A stretch of DNA of 64,000 nucleotides from Icerya purchasi (GCA_039619475.1 CM077115.1:224239291-224303290), one strand, 5' to 3'. Shown: positions 22,781 through 34,863, numbered from the stretch's first letter. Program-made: numbers and translations. The notes: generated by a model not told the origin, from the letters alone.

Positions 22781-23010
22781 GATCGAAATTCAGAATAAAT
22801 TTATTTCTTATCAATTTTTGACAAAAGGGAAAAGAAAATTGACATTTTTATGAATTCTATGGAAACGACTGTTTTTTATTTGTTTTTATTGTAGTGTTCA
22901 AATATTGCTTATACAATAACTGACTACAAGGCTTTAGTGTACCATTTATAAATAAATATATTTCACGATAACACCCCCTCCACCCACACGCCGATATATA
23001 TATATATATT
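22781..23010. other. No gene; short TA run before the inverted-repeat element
   Basis: AT-rich spacer ending in a TA run at about 22993-23009 that abuts the left inverted repeat. Confidence 0.4.
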
Positions 23011-23353
23011 AATTACAACGTAATTCTTAGGCTACCCTCCATTCGAAAAAATGTCCCAATTTTATGTAACGTTTGTTATATTTTATAGGATTTTTGTTAT
23101 TGTTATTTAAAAAATGTCACAATTTTATGTAATGAAATATGTAACGAAAAAATGTCTTAATTTTATATAATGAAAGTTAAATGTCAGAATAGGACTTTTG
23201 TGGTTATGTTACTTTTTTTTTTTTGTGTTGATGCCAGTAAGAATTACGTTGTAAATTTTCATCATTTTATACAAAGTATAGAAGAGAAAGAGACAGAAAT
23301 GAAAGCAAGAGGGGTCAAGGGGCAAAGCCCCTTGCGAGGCCAAAATGGCCGAG

Positions 23354-23406
<53 letters not shown>
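23011..23406. repeat. Short-inverted-repeat element with (TA)n tail, copy 1
   Basis: A 19-bp sequence (AATTACAACGTAATTCTTA) at 23011-23029 reappears in reverse complement at about 23238-23257. After it come an A/G-rich stretch (GAAGAGAAAGAGACAGAAAT), two small hairpins (GGGGCAAAGCCCC and GGCCAAAATGGCC) and a TA run at 23355-23406. The same order is found at 30741-31072. Internally a unit like ATGTCNNAATTTTATGTAA is repeated three times. It is a short non-autonomous element of unassigned type. Confidence 0.7.
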
Positions 23407-23407
<1 letters not shown>

Positions 23408-23414
23408 ATAATTA

Positions 23415-24260
23415 AAAAAAAGAAATCGCAAAACCAAGAAAAAAATACAAGTGATGAAAATGTGCAAGATTTTGACTACCAGCAACCCTCTATGAACAAT
23501 ATTGGTGTTCAGCAAGAGGAAGGTAATACTGAGGCGGAAAGAAATTTAGAAAATATTAAGCTTGGGTTTGAGAAATATGTTGACGTGGGCTTGCGGCCAG
23601 TATTGCTAAATAATGATTTTATTAATGACATCCTCTCACATGAAATCATTAACTTTCAAAATAAAGATCCGAAAAATAAATATTCAGCTTTAATAAAAAA
23701 AATACAAAGAACAAAACAAATCATTTTCAAATAGTTATTTCATTAAGAAAATGAAAAATGGCCGATTACTTGGTTATGTTATTCAACCAGGGTTGGGGTA
23801 CCGTTTTTTTTTTTGGCTTGCAAACTTTTTTCCTAAAATAACCTCTTCTCAATACACAACCGGATTTTCTGATTGAAAACACATAGGGGAAATTGTTTAG
23901 AAAACCACGAAAATTCTAATGAACATAAGAATTCAATGTGTTAGTGTAGTTGACACGAAAAGAAAATAAGTCTGTTTTAGACAAGCAGCTTCAGGAACAA
24001 TTAAGGAAAGAAACAGAATATTATCACAATGCCATAAAACGGGTTATTGCAGTGGTAAAGTATGTCGTGGCGGACAATAGGCATCTGACAGTACAAGCTG
24101 GCCGCCCATCGTCTGTATGCTAATGTTAGTATGGGCGAACTAATAGGAAGAATACAAATACAGAAGGAGGGACATATCACGAAAGTACAATATTTTTAAA
24201 CCCAAAATTTCATTTGCACTACTTAATTATATTGGAGTGGATAAACAATACAAATAGAAA
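23415..24260 (+). pseudogene. hAT/ZMYM-like transposase N-terminal relic
   Basis: The frame 23345-23734 carries an acidic/Asn-rich stretch and LGFEKYVDVGLRPVLLNNDFINDI, like the start of TTF-zinc-finger hAT proteins (DPG.W....). Between 23810 and 23930, across frameshifts, LANFFPKIT, TTGFSDWKHIGEI and HENSNEHKNSM match the BED/TTF-type zinc finger motif of this group. From about 23973, DKQLQEQLRKETEYYHNAIKRVIAVVKYV matches the next conserved region (family: WKNVLKRIIAVVKFLAE). The sequence then decays at about 24120. The catalytic DDE and C-terminal dimerisation regions are absent. Confidence 0.6.
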
Positions 24261-26810
24261 AAAGACATCAGAAATGTTCTGATATTAGAAAAATACCACT
24301 CTATAGAAACAATAAAATAAGTACCCACAAAAAAAATACAGGGACAACTTACAAATAAACATACTGTGCATTATGTTAAACGCGCTACCGGAACACATTA
24401 AACGATTACCACCAAACGAAAAAACAACCAAATTAAAATTTAAAAAAATAGTTTACAAAATCATGGTTACCACGAGTTTAGGCTAAGTTATCAAATAACG
24501 GTATGTAATGGAAAAACGGAGTGACTGGAATGAAAAAATTATCTTTATTTAAATTATATGTCGAGTGTGTGAATGGGAACAGTTTTTATTGGTATAAAAG
24601 TTCATATATATATTTTTTTTTTTTGAGAATCGCCAATAAATAAATGTGTGTCTCGGATTCGTTATTTATTGTATTAGCTAATAAAGAACGGAGATATGTG
24701 TGTTAATTTGTAGGACCCTGTCGACAAGCTGCATGGTCTGGCGGGATTCTCGAATGTATTGCGCATGCATAAAAAAGAAGAAGAAAAAAAGCATACCGCA
24801 GAGCCGATCAACCGGGAACAGTTATTAGAGTCGTTAAAATGTAGTTTGTAACCTGCGATTTTATGTAAATTATAAACTATTTAAATTGAAAAAAAAACAA
24901 TAATTCTGTAATAATTTTAACCGCTTTTGGGTAAGGGGGGACTATGAAATCCCGCGGGGTTGCATTCTAAAGCCCAGTATATGAAGGAGGTGCAAAGGTG
25001 ATTAATAGAAAAATGCCGGGAAAAGCACAGCGGAGAAAACAAATGAAATAGCAACGATTTAACGACAAGTGCGCAAAACAAACGAGGAACTTTTCACTTG
25101 GTTATGTGCTGGCAATTGTTGCACACTAGCATCTGGTGAGATTATTCGAGTGGCGGGGAGAAGTTGCACGCAGGAAGAGGAGGCCGTTTGTAATGTCTTT
25201 ATTTTTTTTCGCTTTAATTCGTAAATAAATTTTGCAGCATAGCCGGCGATAAGGTGTGTTTGCCGGCAACCAGTTTTTAAGGTAAGGGGCTAGAATTTTT
25301 CAATTTAAATGAACGGGCGCGGGGAGCGTTATGTGTGGAATTCGATTAACGGCGCGAGTATCGTCAAATTTTTTCGGCAATTGAAATATCGGCAGCAGCT
25401 TATAAATAATGGTACGTCAGTTGAATTTATTGCCCCGTTATTTTGGTCGTTACACTTTCCGATGCGCTGCTACTACCGGGGTTAAATCTTTCATTCCGCT
25501 AAATAATTCGCATCCGAACCAGCAGCAGCCCCCCCCCCCTCAACATTCAGTTATAAATAAAAACCGGAAAATTATTTTGCAATCTATTTCCGAACGTGAA
25601 TTCCTTTTCCCTCTTTCACGCAATGTACTGCGTTCTAGAATAGAGAGTTTCACGTGCAACAAATTAACCGTAATGCAAGCTTTCCATCTTCTTCTTATTT
25701 TCCCTAACGCGTCAATAAGGCGAATTTCGATTTTTCCAAGTTTTCTTCGAAATTTTCTAAAGTTACCGGAAAATCGAAAAGGGGGGGGGGGCTATTTTGA
25801 TGCTGTAATTCAGACATTCTCCTCGAAGAAAGTTATTGTAGACGATTAAAAATGTACTCAGTAGCCGGCGGCATCGAAAGTGCAAAGTGAGCTGCTGAAC
25901 ACAAAAATCGACCGTAAATTTTTAAATCGGTTGGATTACGAAAAATTAAAAAAAAAACTCGTATCGCGGGAAATGCAAAAATTTCAAGCGAAAAAAAAAC
26001 AAAAACGGAATGAATATATATATCCTTATATTATATTCTCGACGCTAATCGTATAATATCGCGATATTAATATTGGTCTATTTCCGATAATAATAGTTTT
26101 TTTAAAAAAGGTCCCAAAATAAAAAAAAAAATACTTCTGGCATCCGGGTCGAATTAAAAAATGTACACCGTCCCTTTATTTCCCCCGTAAACATGAAAAT
26201 GAATGAGAACCCTAGGCATAGGCTTAATATAGAGAGTGTGATATACTACGCTAATACTCTTTTATCGTACACACATCTACCGCGTGAGTAGAGTCAACGC
26301 CAATTTATGTGGAACGCAGAGCGTACCCCGTCGTCTTATTCTGCTCTCGGCGACCGCGCATCTTTCGCAAACGATATTATCCGAGACAAGATGAAAACCG
26401 TCTCGAGAAATCCTATAAACTGTTTTTCATAATTTCCTCAATTTTAATGGTTGCCATCATCATCGTCAAATTTTTATTTTTTTCGACAATTTCGATTAAT
26501 ATTTTTTATTTTTCGTTTACGCCTTATTCATATATAGTTAAAAAACTTGGTGTGTGGAAAAAGGAAGAGTATATGGCTGAAAGAATTATGTTAAGAGTAA
26601 AAGCTGCTTTTAGAATTTTCTTTTATTATTCCCTTTTTATTTATTTGTTTTCTTTCTTCCATTTTTTTTTTTTTTCATAATATTCTTTCTTTCCTTTGTA
26701 TTTGAAGATATTTAGCTGCCCTCATGTATCGGTATGTAAAATGAGTATTTACAGTGTGTGTACGTATATTTTTGTATGTGTGTACTATGTTATAATTTAT
26801 ATAATTTTTT
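24261..26810. other. No gene recognised; C-run near 25530 and G-run near 25785
   Basis: AT-rich with small G/C homopolymers. The 146-codon frame at 25409-25849 spans both homopolymer runs (polyproline and polyglycine) and has no family resemblance, so I do not call it a gene. Confidence 0.4.
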
Positions 26811-27170
26811 TTTTTCTTTCTTGGGCTTGTCAACCAAGGACCTTTACCCCGAAACAAATAGTAAGGAAAGAAGTCCGTTATATTTTAATCCGATCGGAAA
26901 TCTTTGCTAAAAAGGAACAAATAGCAGCAATAATTAATTTGGGAAGGAAAAGACAGGATATAGGAAGCACAATAAGGAGCCCAAGCCTCCTCAACAAATA
27001 GGAATACAAAGCAGAACGCCCCATTGGAAGAACACATGATCGAGGTCGCAAATAACTGCATCATCAGGATGGAGTGGACAGTGTGGGGAGGAAATTAGGG
27101 AAAAGCGAAATCTGGAGGAAGGCAGCAAAGAATGGCCAAATTTTAAGTTGACTAATATTACGAATAAGCA
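26811..27170 (-). mobile_element. LINE 3' end (family A), minus strand
   Basis: The plus strand shows a T-run followed by TTGGGCTTGTCAACCAAGGA, the reverse complement of the family A 3' UTR seen at 3001-3034. Coding on the minus strand includes FGHSLLPSSRFRFSLISS, CPLHPDDAVICDLDHVFF and a degraded end. It is 5'-truncated near 27170 and contains frameshifts. Confidence 0.7.
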
Positions 27171-27713
27171 AGAATAGTTGTAATTTTGTATACTTAGAAT
27201 AAACGTTAATAAGAGTGTCGGGCACTCATACAACGGGCATACTTGCCCTGTAAGACCCACAACTTAATTTTAAGAAATTACAATATCTTAACCATTTACT
27301 ACATTATATCCGTACTGTTATCTTAGCTTAAATTCTACTTTAAACGTAGCACGTCTAATTCCTTAATCAAGCTCGTTCGTGTATCTGCCTGCACATCCCA
27401 GCCGCTTTCATACATACGCTAATAAGTACTGCGTTGAATTGGAGAGAACCGAAACGATGAGAAATGTAAAGACCGCACGATAGATTTTCCTCCAGTCTGC
27501 CTTTCTCTACTGAGCCCCTCTTCGTCAGTACTTGGACACCATGCAATCAGCTGCCGTCGTTTTATCTCATTCTCCGGTATGTGTGAATTTCCTTCGTCTT
27601 GGATTTCCTTTGCTATTATACTAAACCGGTGTAGTTTTATCGAAATTTTCTGACTGACAAGACGTACGACCACCACGGTATAATATTGTGTAAAACGGAA
27701 TACAGACATACGG
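27171..27713. other. No gene recognised
   Basis: Mixed-composition sequence with only short frames on either strand and no recognisable motif. Confidence 0.4.
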
Positions 27714-28049
27714 ATGATAAGTGAAAAGTCTACTCTGTGCGGATTCGTACCATGTACGTTGTCAAAGAATCCGTTGGCCCGTAGAGATGAGCCTTATTGT
27801 AAAGCAACTGATGAAATAAGAACAGAATTAAAAGAACAAGCGCATTGGTCAAAAAAAAAAATGCAGAAAATTAAAAACACATTTAGAAACCAACGAGTTA
27901 CAATCAGCAAAAGTAAACTACCAGCCGCTATTGAAGACAGACTTGCAAAATCACATCTTTTTGATTTCTTCATTAACGCGAAAAGTCGCGGAACATCGAT
28001 GGATCCAATCACATTTTTCTACACTGTGACAAATTCAGATCAGAGCTGA
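27714..28049 (+). CDS. Open frame of 111 aa, unknown
   Basis: The predicted product is basic in its middle (EQAHWSKKKMQKIKNTFRNQ) and has an amphipathic-looking segment KLPAAIEDRLAKSHLFDFF. Composition is protein-like, unlike the low-complexity frames nearby, but I do not recognise a family. No start context, intron signals or partner gene were identified. It ends about 150 bp before a long hairpin repeat. It could be an exon, a retroposed fragment or a transposon piece. Confidence 0.25.
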   Translation: MISEKSTLCGFVPCTLSKNPLARRDEPYCKATDEIRTELKEQAHWSKKKMQKIKNTFRNQRVTISKSKLPAAIEDRLAKSHLFDFFINAKSRGTSMDPITFFYTVTNSDQS

Positions 28050-28196
28050 ATACGACGGTGACCGGTTTAGCGGTCGATACGATCAATACAGAGCAAAAAC
28101 CGCTGTTCCAAGAAAAAAACCAACAAAATATTAAACATTCAATAAATATTTAAAACCTCCATATGGCGTGGTATAATTAGGAAAACAATTAACGGT

Positions 28197-28481
28197 ATGA
28201 CAGCATGTTGAAAAAATTAATCTTAAAACCTTGACCCTTTGAAAAGCTTTTGCCGTCATCAGAAACAAACTGAACTAACAGAAACGGACTGGAATAGTAA
28301 AACTTATAAGAATAAAAAACACCTGAAAATTCGAAAAAAGGAAAACCAAAAGTACGAAAGGTGTTTTCTAATCTTTTAATTGTTACCGGTCCGTTTCTGT
28401 TAGTTCAGTTTGTTTCTGATGACGGCAAAAGCTTTTCCAAGCGTTAAGGTTTTAAGATTAATTTTTTCAACATGCTGCCAT
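28197..28481. repeat. Long inverted repeat, 92-bp arms, Penelope-terminal-repeat-like
   Basis: Arms 28197-28288 and 28390-28481 are near-perfect reverse complements around a 101-bp AT-rich spacer. The right arm contains TTTCTGATGACGGCAAAAGC: CTGATGA (28416-28422) followed by a short GGC/GC stem resembles the first half of a hammerhead ribozyme core. The expected GAAA after the stem is replaced by TTTTCC, so a working ribozyme is not predicted in this copy. The architecture parallels the hairpin at 36873-37108. Confidence 0.75.
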
Positions 28482-28758
28482 TTACAAAAATTACCTAGCC
28501 CAGAACTGTGTTCATGTGTCAAACTGAACTTTTTCTAAAAACGATAATTTTCAATTTGAGGAAGAGCTGGAAAAAATTTGAAACATTTTTAAAAACCGCC
28601 CTATGTATTATAAATGTAATTTTATTCCCCGAACCGTAGTTGAACGGAAACATTTTTATGCAAATTTCGTCTCGTAGTCATTATATATTACCTGTGTTGA
28701 ATATTGAAAGGTAAATGAGAGACACATATTTTTTAACCACGACTTTTGTCTCATTCAA

Positions 28759-28797
<39 letters not shown>

Positions 28798-30639
28798 ATA
28801 TTTTTTAGGCGGAGTGTTTTATATTTTCGTGTTTTTGAATATTGCACAGTTGAATATAACTGTACTTAATTACGGTAGCATCCCGTTATTTCAACAATAG
28901 CGCAGCCTATCGCGACCTAACTTGCGCCACTGACATAACACTGCGACAAGCTGTGTAACCGTTCCAATGATTGCACAGAGGAACTAGTAATTTTTCGGTA
29001 TATAGTCCTCGAACGAAAACGAGTACATTACCTTCAAGTATTCGGCATTTTTATACTGTTTAGAGTACGTGTGCGTGATGAAATCGCGCCGGGACAATAC
29101 GTCTGCTAAAGGAAGTGAATTTCGCTAGTTCACAATAGCGCCACTATCGGCGGTAGAGATTGTTATGATTTCGTCGTGTTACTAGCACGTTTGGTAAATT
29201 TTCAATACGCCTATTATATAATAAGTACGTAATAAATTATTAAATTGTAAACATTAATTAGGTAAAATTTAAGTCAAAAAAAATTCACCATCGAAGAAAG
29301 TAATAAAAAGCGATTTGCAGAGAAAACGATTATTATACACGATCGGAGAGGGAAGAAAGAAAACATAACTACGAGCGTACTTATTCATCGAAAAAGAGTG
29401 AAATTTCTTGTTTCTGTCAGACCAACCAGTTGAACTTCAGTTGGAAATGATGAAGACGGACACACTTGTAACATGCGTCTCATTATCATTGTTCGCATAT
29501 TTTCATGTATATATATGCACCATAATTTTTCGTTTGCGGGTTTATTATATGTTTTGCATTATCGGGACTGTGATTCGAATAATATTTAAATACTACGTAC
29601 ACGTATTACGTAGTAATTACTAAAATATTTGCTCTAGTTATCGCAGTTGCTTATTCTGACCGAATCTTGTTCGTCCTTTTAAGAAATATTTCAATCGTAA
29701 CAATGTACAACTAAGGGAGGCTAACCCCCGGATTGTAATAAGAAGAAATTTAAGTAAAAAATGGCGTTTATTGTAGAACTGAAATGAAAGCGTAACAGTT
29801 GTGTTCTTTTTGCTCTGAAGGGGTTACAATTTCAACCTCCCCGTTGCATTTAAAAATCGGATTACACTAACATAAGAACATAATAAATCATTAAAATGAA
29901 AACAAAACGGTAGCGTAAAAGTATTACAGCTGGATAATTAAAATTCGAAACGTCATCCAAAATTATATGCAATTATGAAAAAGTGTATATTTTATTATAA
30001 TTATTGTAAAAAATTATTTTATATAATAGACACAGATACCTCTATAGATATGCATATATGTATGTACTAGCGGCTGAGCTACCAAAGTCTGTACCGCTCG
30101 GATCTCTAACCGTGGCGTTTGCAAACGTACAAATCTGTGAAAAGGCGGCGATCGAAAACAATTAACAAAATATTCGATTGTAAATCGTTAGACGATAAAA
30201 TATATTCAAGTAATTTCGTGATTTTAGAAAACTTACCGGAAGACACACAGGCAAGTAAAGAGAAGCGCGATGGAACAAAATCGCAGTCTATCCAATACGC
30301 GTTCCTAATTAACTGCTTCATTTGTCCGACCGTGACAATCGTTTTTCGAAACGAAAACTTTTCACGGCCATCCTTTACGATAAAGAGAAAAAAATCATTC
30401 GGAATATAATAAAATCTGGCGAACAGCTGATATTTCATTGATTTCGTTAGCGCAAATTTGAATAAAACTAGCTACGAAATATAATAAATATACAATAATC
30501 TTAATATGTATGTATGTCGCGATTGCGATCAGTTTCCAGTGGTCTGGCGTCTACACTATCGTCTTCATTAGCGTCCTATAGAACAGTTGCCATGAAAACC
30601 TAGCAGCAGCTATAAAATGCATCTAGCAATTTGTCTGGC
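28482..30639. other. No gene recognised; (TG)n at 28760-28796
   Basis: AT-rich with an 18-unit TG microsatellite. At 30106-30438 both strands are open for about 100 codons, but neither product has a recognisable motif. Confidence 0.4.
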
Positions 30640-30725
30640 CAGCACGGGAGATTAGGCCAACTTATCCCCGCCAAAGATTGCCTGCACCCAGCAGTGGGTT
30701 GATATGGGTACATCGTGATCGTAAT
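30640..30725 (+). repeat. RTE-like LINE or SINE 3' tail
   Basis: GATTGCCTGCACCCAGCAGT followed by GGGTTGATATGGG and a degenerate CGTGATCGTAATCGTGAT run resembles the conserved 3' ends of insect RTE-type LINEs (CCCAGCAGTGGG...TGATGATG). Confidence 0.5.
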
Positions 30726-30740
30726 CGTGATACATATATT

Positions 30741-31072
30741 AATTACAACGTAATTCTTAGGCTACCCCCATAAATGACCCAATTTTATGTAACGTAAATG
30801 TCCAAAAAAATGTCCTAATTTTGTGTGACGAAATATGTAACGAAACGATGTCTTAATTTTATATAATGAAAGTTAAATGTTAGGATAGGATTTTTGTGAT
30901 TATGTCGTTTCTTTTTTTTTTTTTATGCCAGTAAGAATTACGTTGTAAATTTTGATCATTTTATACAAAGTATAGGAGAGAAAGAGATAGAAATGAAAGC
31001 AAGAGGGGTCAAGGGGCACATTCCCTTAGGAGACCAAAATAGCCAAGTTATATATATATATATATATATATA
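30741..31072. repeat. Short-inverted-repeat element with (TA)n tail, copy 2
   Basis: Second copy of the 23011-23406 element. The 19-bp inverted repeats are at 30741-30759 and about 30932-30951, the GAGAGAAAGAGATAGAAATG stretch follows, the GGGG/CCCC and GGCC-type hairpins are partly degraded, and a TA run at 31049-31072 ends it. A (TA)-like ACATATATT also precedes the left end in both copies. Confidence 0.7.
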
Positions 31073-31099
31073 AATTTTAATAAACACAAGGCATACAAA

Positions 31100-31690
31100 A
31101 AATCACAATATTGATCATATTTCTAAACAGTTTCACCTTAGATTATGGACGGATATTTATTTTTCCCTTTTCTCCAATCCGAATTCCTTTTATTTTTCCG
31201 TCCAGCCCTTACCTTCTTTGACCAGATGGTTTAACATGTTTCCTTCTCTTTGTCGTCCCCTGGTCACTGCCATATGTCGTTTTTGTTTCGGTCATATCTT
31301 TCTCTCTTCGTCACTTTTTTGTTTTTCCCTCGTTTCTTCTCCGCGGTGCCCTCTTCAACCAGAAGATTCCTTTTTTCTGTGTGATGTGAACCATGTCTTC
31401 TTCGAATGTTCCTTACTTTCTTCAGAACGTTCTCTATTCTATTCTCAGCTTTTGGATCTTGGTTTTCCTACTGCATACAATGACTCTTATGTTTTCTCTT
31501 TTCCTTCTTTGTCAGTTGTTCCTATTCTAGATTCTTTCATTCAATCAATATCGCACCAGATTATAATCTAACATATTATGCTCTTTTTGAGCTATTACTT
31601 AGATTCCTTGGTTGATTGGGCTGTTGCTCTTCGTTAGCGTACCCATAAAAAAAAAAAAAAAAAAAAAAGAAAAAAAAAAGAAAAAAAAAC
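31100..31690 (+). mobile_element. LINE 3' end (family A-like), plus strand with poly(A)
   Basis: Coding resembles the C-terminal third of family A: SKQFHLRLWTDIY near 31120-31155, then the open frame 31218-31571 with FGHIFLSSSLFCFSLVSSPR, CDVNHVFFECSLLSSERS and the ending FIQSISHQIII. The 3' UTR reads TTGGTTGATTGGGC, followed by an A-rich tail from about 31649. It abuts the TA tail of the preceding repeat. Confidence 0.75.
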
Positions 31691-32159
31691 AAGCTTTCCT
31701 AAACTAGTCAGAAATTCAATAATATATAGTTTTTTTTATGTTTTATTTTTATTACAATTTATATATGTTAAGATTGAATACATATAAAAGATTCATAAAG
31801 TTAACTATGATACAACAGATAAATACACAAATTAACTAGTTTCTACCTAAATTAACCGTACAACTCCTCGTTCCGGCTTAAATGAAACCGGTTTTCATTC
31901 TTTATCCCCCCGTGAAAGAATAAAACCGAGGTATATTGTTTGATTCGTTTACAGCGTCTTTGTTTGAAATGGAGAGTGAATCGGCCGTCCAACTGTGAAA
32001 GTCGAAGTGTAGTGCGGTTTTTATAAACAAAAATCATAATCCCACTGAAAATCATTGACAAATATGTGAAGTATACGGTGACAAAGCAATGTCGAGACCC
32101 ATGGTGTCCAAATACGGTGTCGTAAAGTCTACTAAACATAGTTGCAGTAGAAATCAAGA
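31691..32159. other. No recognised gene; open minus-strand stretch 31852-32155
   Basis: Minus-strand translation contains one hydrophobic segment (FVTVYFTYLSMIFSGIMIFVY) followed by a basic tail. It lies in an open frame that also runs antisense through the RTE relic, so openness alone is weak evidence. Confidence 0.25.
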
Positions 32160-32880
32160 AGAAAGGAGTCAATATAAATACTAAAAAAACAAAATTCATG
32201 GTAGTTGCAAGATAGCCTAATGTAAATGAAAAATTATTTTTGGATAGCAAAGAAATTGAACGAACGGAAAAATATAAATATGTGGGTAGCTGGATAACAG
32301 AAAGTAATGATTCTGATATGGAAATACGTACTCGTATAGAGGTGGCCAGAAACACATTTAGGAAATTAAAAAACACCCTATGCGATAGGAAATTAAGCCT
32401 AAGTATCAAGGACAAGATATTGCAGTGTTACGTGTGGTCAGTGCTACTGTATGGACGCGAGACATGGACCGTAAAGGAAAATATAAGGAAGCGTATATCA
32501 TTATTCGAAATGTGGTGCTGCAGAAGAATGTGGGAAATATCGTGGACGAAAAAGTTAAAAAATGAGAAAGTACTAGAACTAATGGGAACTGACCGAGTAT
32601 TAATGACAATAGTAAAAAGAAGGAAGATAAAATTTTTTGGACACTTCATGAGAGGTGAAAAATACAAATTACTACAGACAATAATAATGGGCATGATAGA
32701 AGGAAAAATAAATCCGGGAAGAAGAAAGACCGCTTGGATAGATAATATGAAAAAATGGACCGGAATTAAGAGAACAGAAGATCTAGTCATAATAGCAAAA
32801 GTTCGCAATCAATTTCAGCAGATAATCCAATCCATACATGATGATTAAGCAATACCCGAATCGGGTGGCACGAGAAGAAA
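32160..32880 (+). pseudogene. RTE-clade LINE reverse transcriptase C-terminus
   Basis: Coding begins near 32163 with GVNINTKKTKFMVV (a conserved RT segment), then a stop, then an open frame 32240-32848 of 202 codons: KYKYVGSWITE, RIEVARNTFRKLKNTLCDR, ILQCYVWSVLLYGRETWTV, FEMWCCRRMWEISWTKKL, RRKIKFFGHFMRGEKYKLLQ and GRRKTAWIDNMKKWTG. This order is characteristic of the RTE/BovB-like group. The 5' truncation removes the endonuclease and the catalytic palm. Only one stop near the left edge interrupts the remaining part. Confidence 0.85.
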
Positions 32881-34863
32881 AAGATGTTCGAGGAAGAACA
32901 ATCATTTAAAAACAGCCCTGGCAGGAGAGCGTTTCGCGAACGACAAAGAGGTGAAGAATTTCGTATTGGTTAGCCGAAGTTGGACGGACGTTTTTCAAAC
33001 AAGGCATTGAAAAACTAGTACCACGTTACAAGTGCTTGCATATTTTAGATGAATACGTATCGTAAAATAAAGGGAAAATTGTCGATTTCAAAAACATATT
33101 TACATCATTTTTACAATTTTTGTAATTTTTTTTATCGCGAACTTACTTATTGATGGTCGCTCGTATTTTATTCCGAGAAGAGCATCTGACAATATTACTA
33201 CTTCGTATAAGGAAACGTTTGTTTTGAATTTATTATTACACGTGTAGATGTGCGAATTGCACGGTGCAGTTATTGGCCCGATATACAGCGATGTACGATA
33301 ATTTGGGCGATAGTAATTATGGAAAAGTTTTAAGAATAAACAACTAATTTGAATTTTAACTGGCACGTGAAGGAAGTAGAAAAACTAATTTTTTTTATCA
33401 GCCATATGTAGGTTAACCGGTTTTAGACATTTTCGGGATTTTAAAAAGTCTGATGATTATTGATAGACGCCTAGAGAAAAAAATAATCAAAACTTCAAAT
33501 CGGGCTTATAAATGAGGGTCTCCCCCCCCCCATGTGGGCCGATGAAAAGCGAAACTAATTTATTTGAAACAAGTGAGAACTGAATTAATCTAAAAAGTAA
33601 TCCGTTAGAGCAGATGGAAATGGCGTAGTGAGTTTTCTAATTTTAAAGATTATTCGGAAGTGTCTGACTGTAAACGAAGTCGATTGTGCTGTTTGTCGAA
33701 GAAGAATGAATAGCGGGTCTTCGTGAAGAGAGAGTGAAGAAAAAAGCGCGCGCTTAAAAAAGGCTGGAACAACGTAAAAAAGCAAAAAAGCAAAAAAGAA
33801 GGAAATAAGTAAATAAATAAAAGATTCGGATTCGGTAATTTCAATTAGGATAATGGTGTAGCGCTTTTTGATAATATATTTCACTTTTGACTGTCGGCTG
33901 ATTTTTTTCGCTCTTATTCGTAATCTGCGAATGTTGCTCGCGCTAGTTATTTTTAATATTATAAATGAAACGGATATGTGCCGGCGGCTATTTGTAATTC
34001 AGTATGCCTACTGGCGCGATAGAGTAATTTTTGCCTTTAAGTGTGTAGTCCTTCATTCCCCCGATACTTCGTACATCGGCTCCAGTCTGGACCTTTTCAA
34101 TAGGCTGAACTAGTCCACTGAAATAGGCTGCATTCCAATTTACTGCAGCCGTTAATTGCGCAACTGGCTAATCCGCTATCGTGTCTTCTAACGACAAATA
34201 TTATTATATTGACGTTAGCTGGTCCGGAACTAGAAACAATTTGAGTGCTAGAAAGAAAATGTCTACCTCCAAAACGTTAATCGTATGTGAATTTTAGAAA
34301 ACTGCAAATATCGCCTGTAAATTATTACAGGTTTCGCAAGGCGAATAAATATTCGAAATGTATGTATTACTGAGATGATTTTTCCCTGATGATAAGTTGG
34401 CGTGTTTCTATATACTTTTCGCAAGTTTATGTTTAAATTTAATGCGTCGTCAGTTAGGTATGTCGAAGTGTACGCTATCGATGCAACGAAGAAAAAAAAA
34501 AAACGGAAGCGCAGATAAAAATGAAACAGGGTACTATTTCGGACAACTTGCACGTGACAGCAGATGTAATAGTGCTAATCAACACGGGTTCGGTAAAAGG
34601 TTAAAAATTAAACCGACCTATATCAATACAGAATGACAAAAACCACAGAATAGTAGATCCAAGTAAGTTAGCACAAAATATGGCGCAATAGCACAAGCAA
34701 TGTAAACAGATACACACAATCGAGGCATAAACTAAATTTGGAAATTGAAAGAAATGTGTCACTGAAGTACAAATGATAAAAACAGCGAAACTAAGTTTTT
34801 AAAAGACTACGAATACTAAAAATAAATAAAAAAATAGAAATTTTCTATTGAATCAGAAGAAAT
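32881..34863. other. No gene recognised; C-run near 33523-33531
   Basis: Low-complexity A/T-rich sequence. Frames at 33585-33884 (minus) and 34263-34553 (minus) are hydrophobic or aromatic-rich without motifs. Confidence 0.4.

Noticed and set aside
23345..23400. Tyr-Ile repeat peptide
   Set aside because: Translation of the (TA)n microsatellite.
25409..25849. 146-aa frame with polyproline and polyglycine runs
   Set aside because: Runs are encoded by C and G homopolymers; no motif, no neighbours, composition otherwise like surrounding non-coding DNA.
30106..30438. About 100-codon frames open on both strands
   Set aside because: Mutually antisense, no recognisable family on either strand; likely chance.
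31852..32415. 187-aa minus-strand protein
   Set aside because: More than half is the antisense shadow of the RTE relic at 32160-32880; only the remainder is kept as a weak observation.
32428..32808. 126-aa minus-strand frame
   Set aside because: Antisense shadow of the RTE C-terminal coding.
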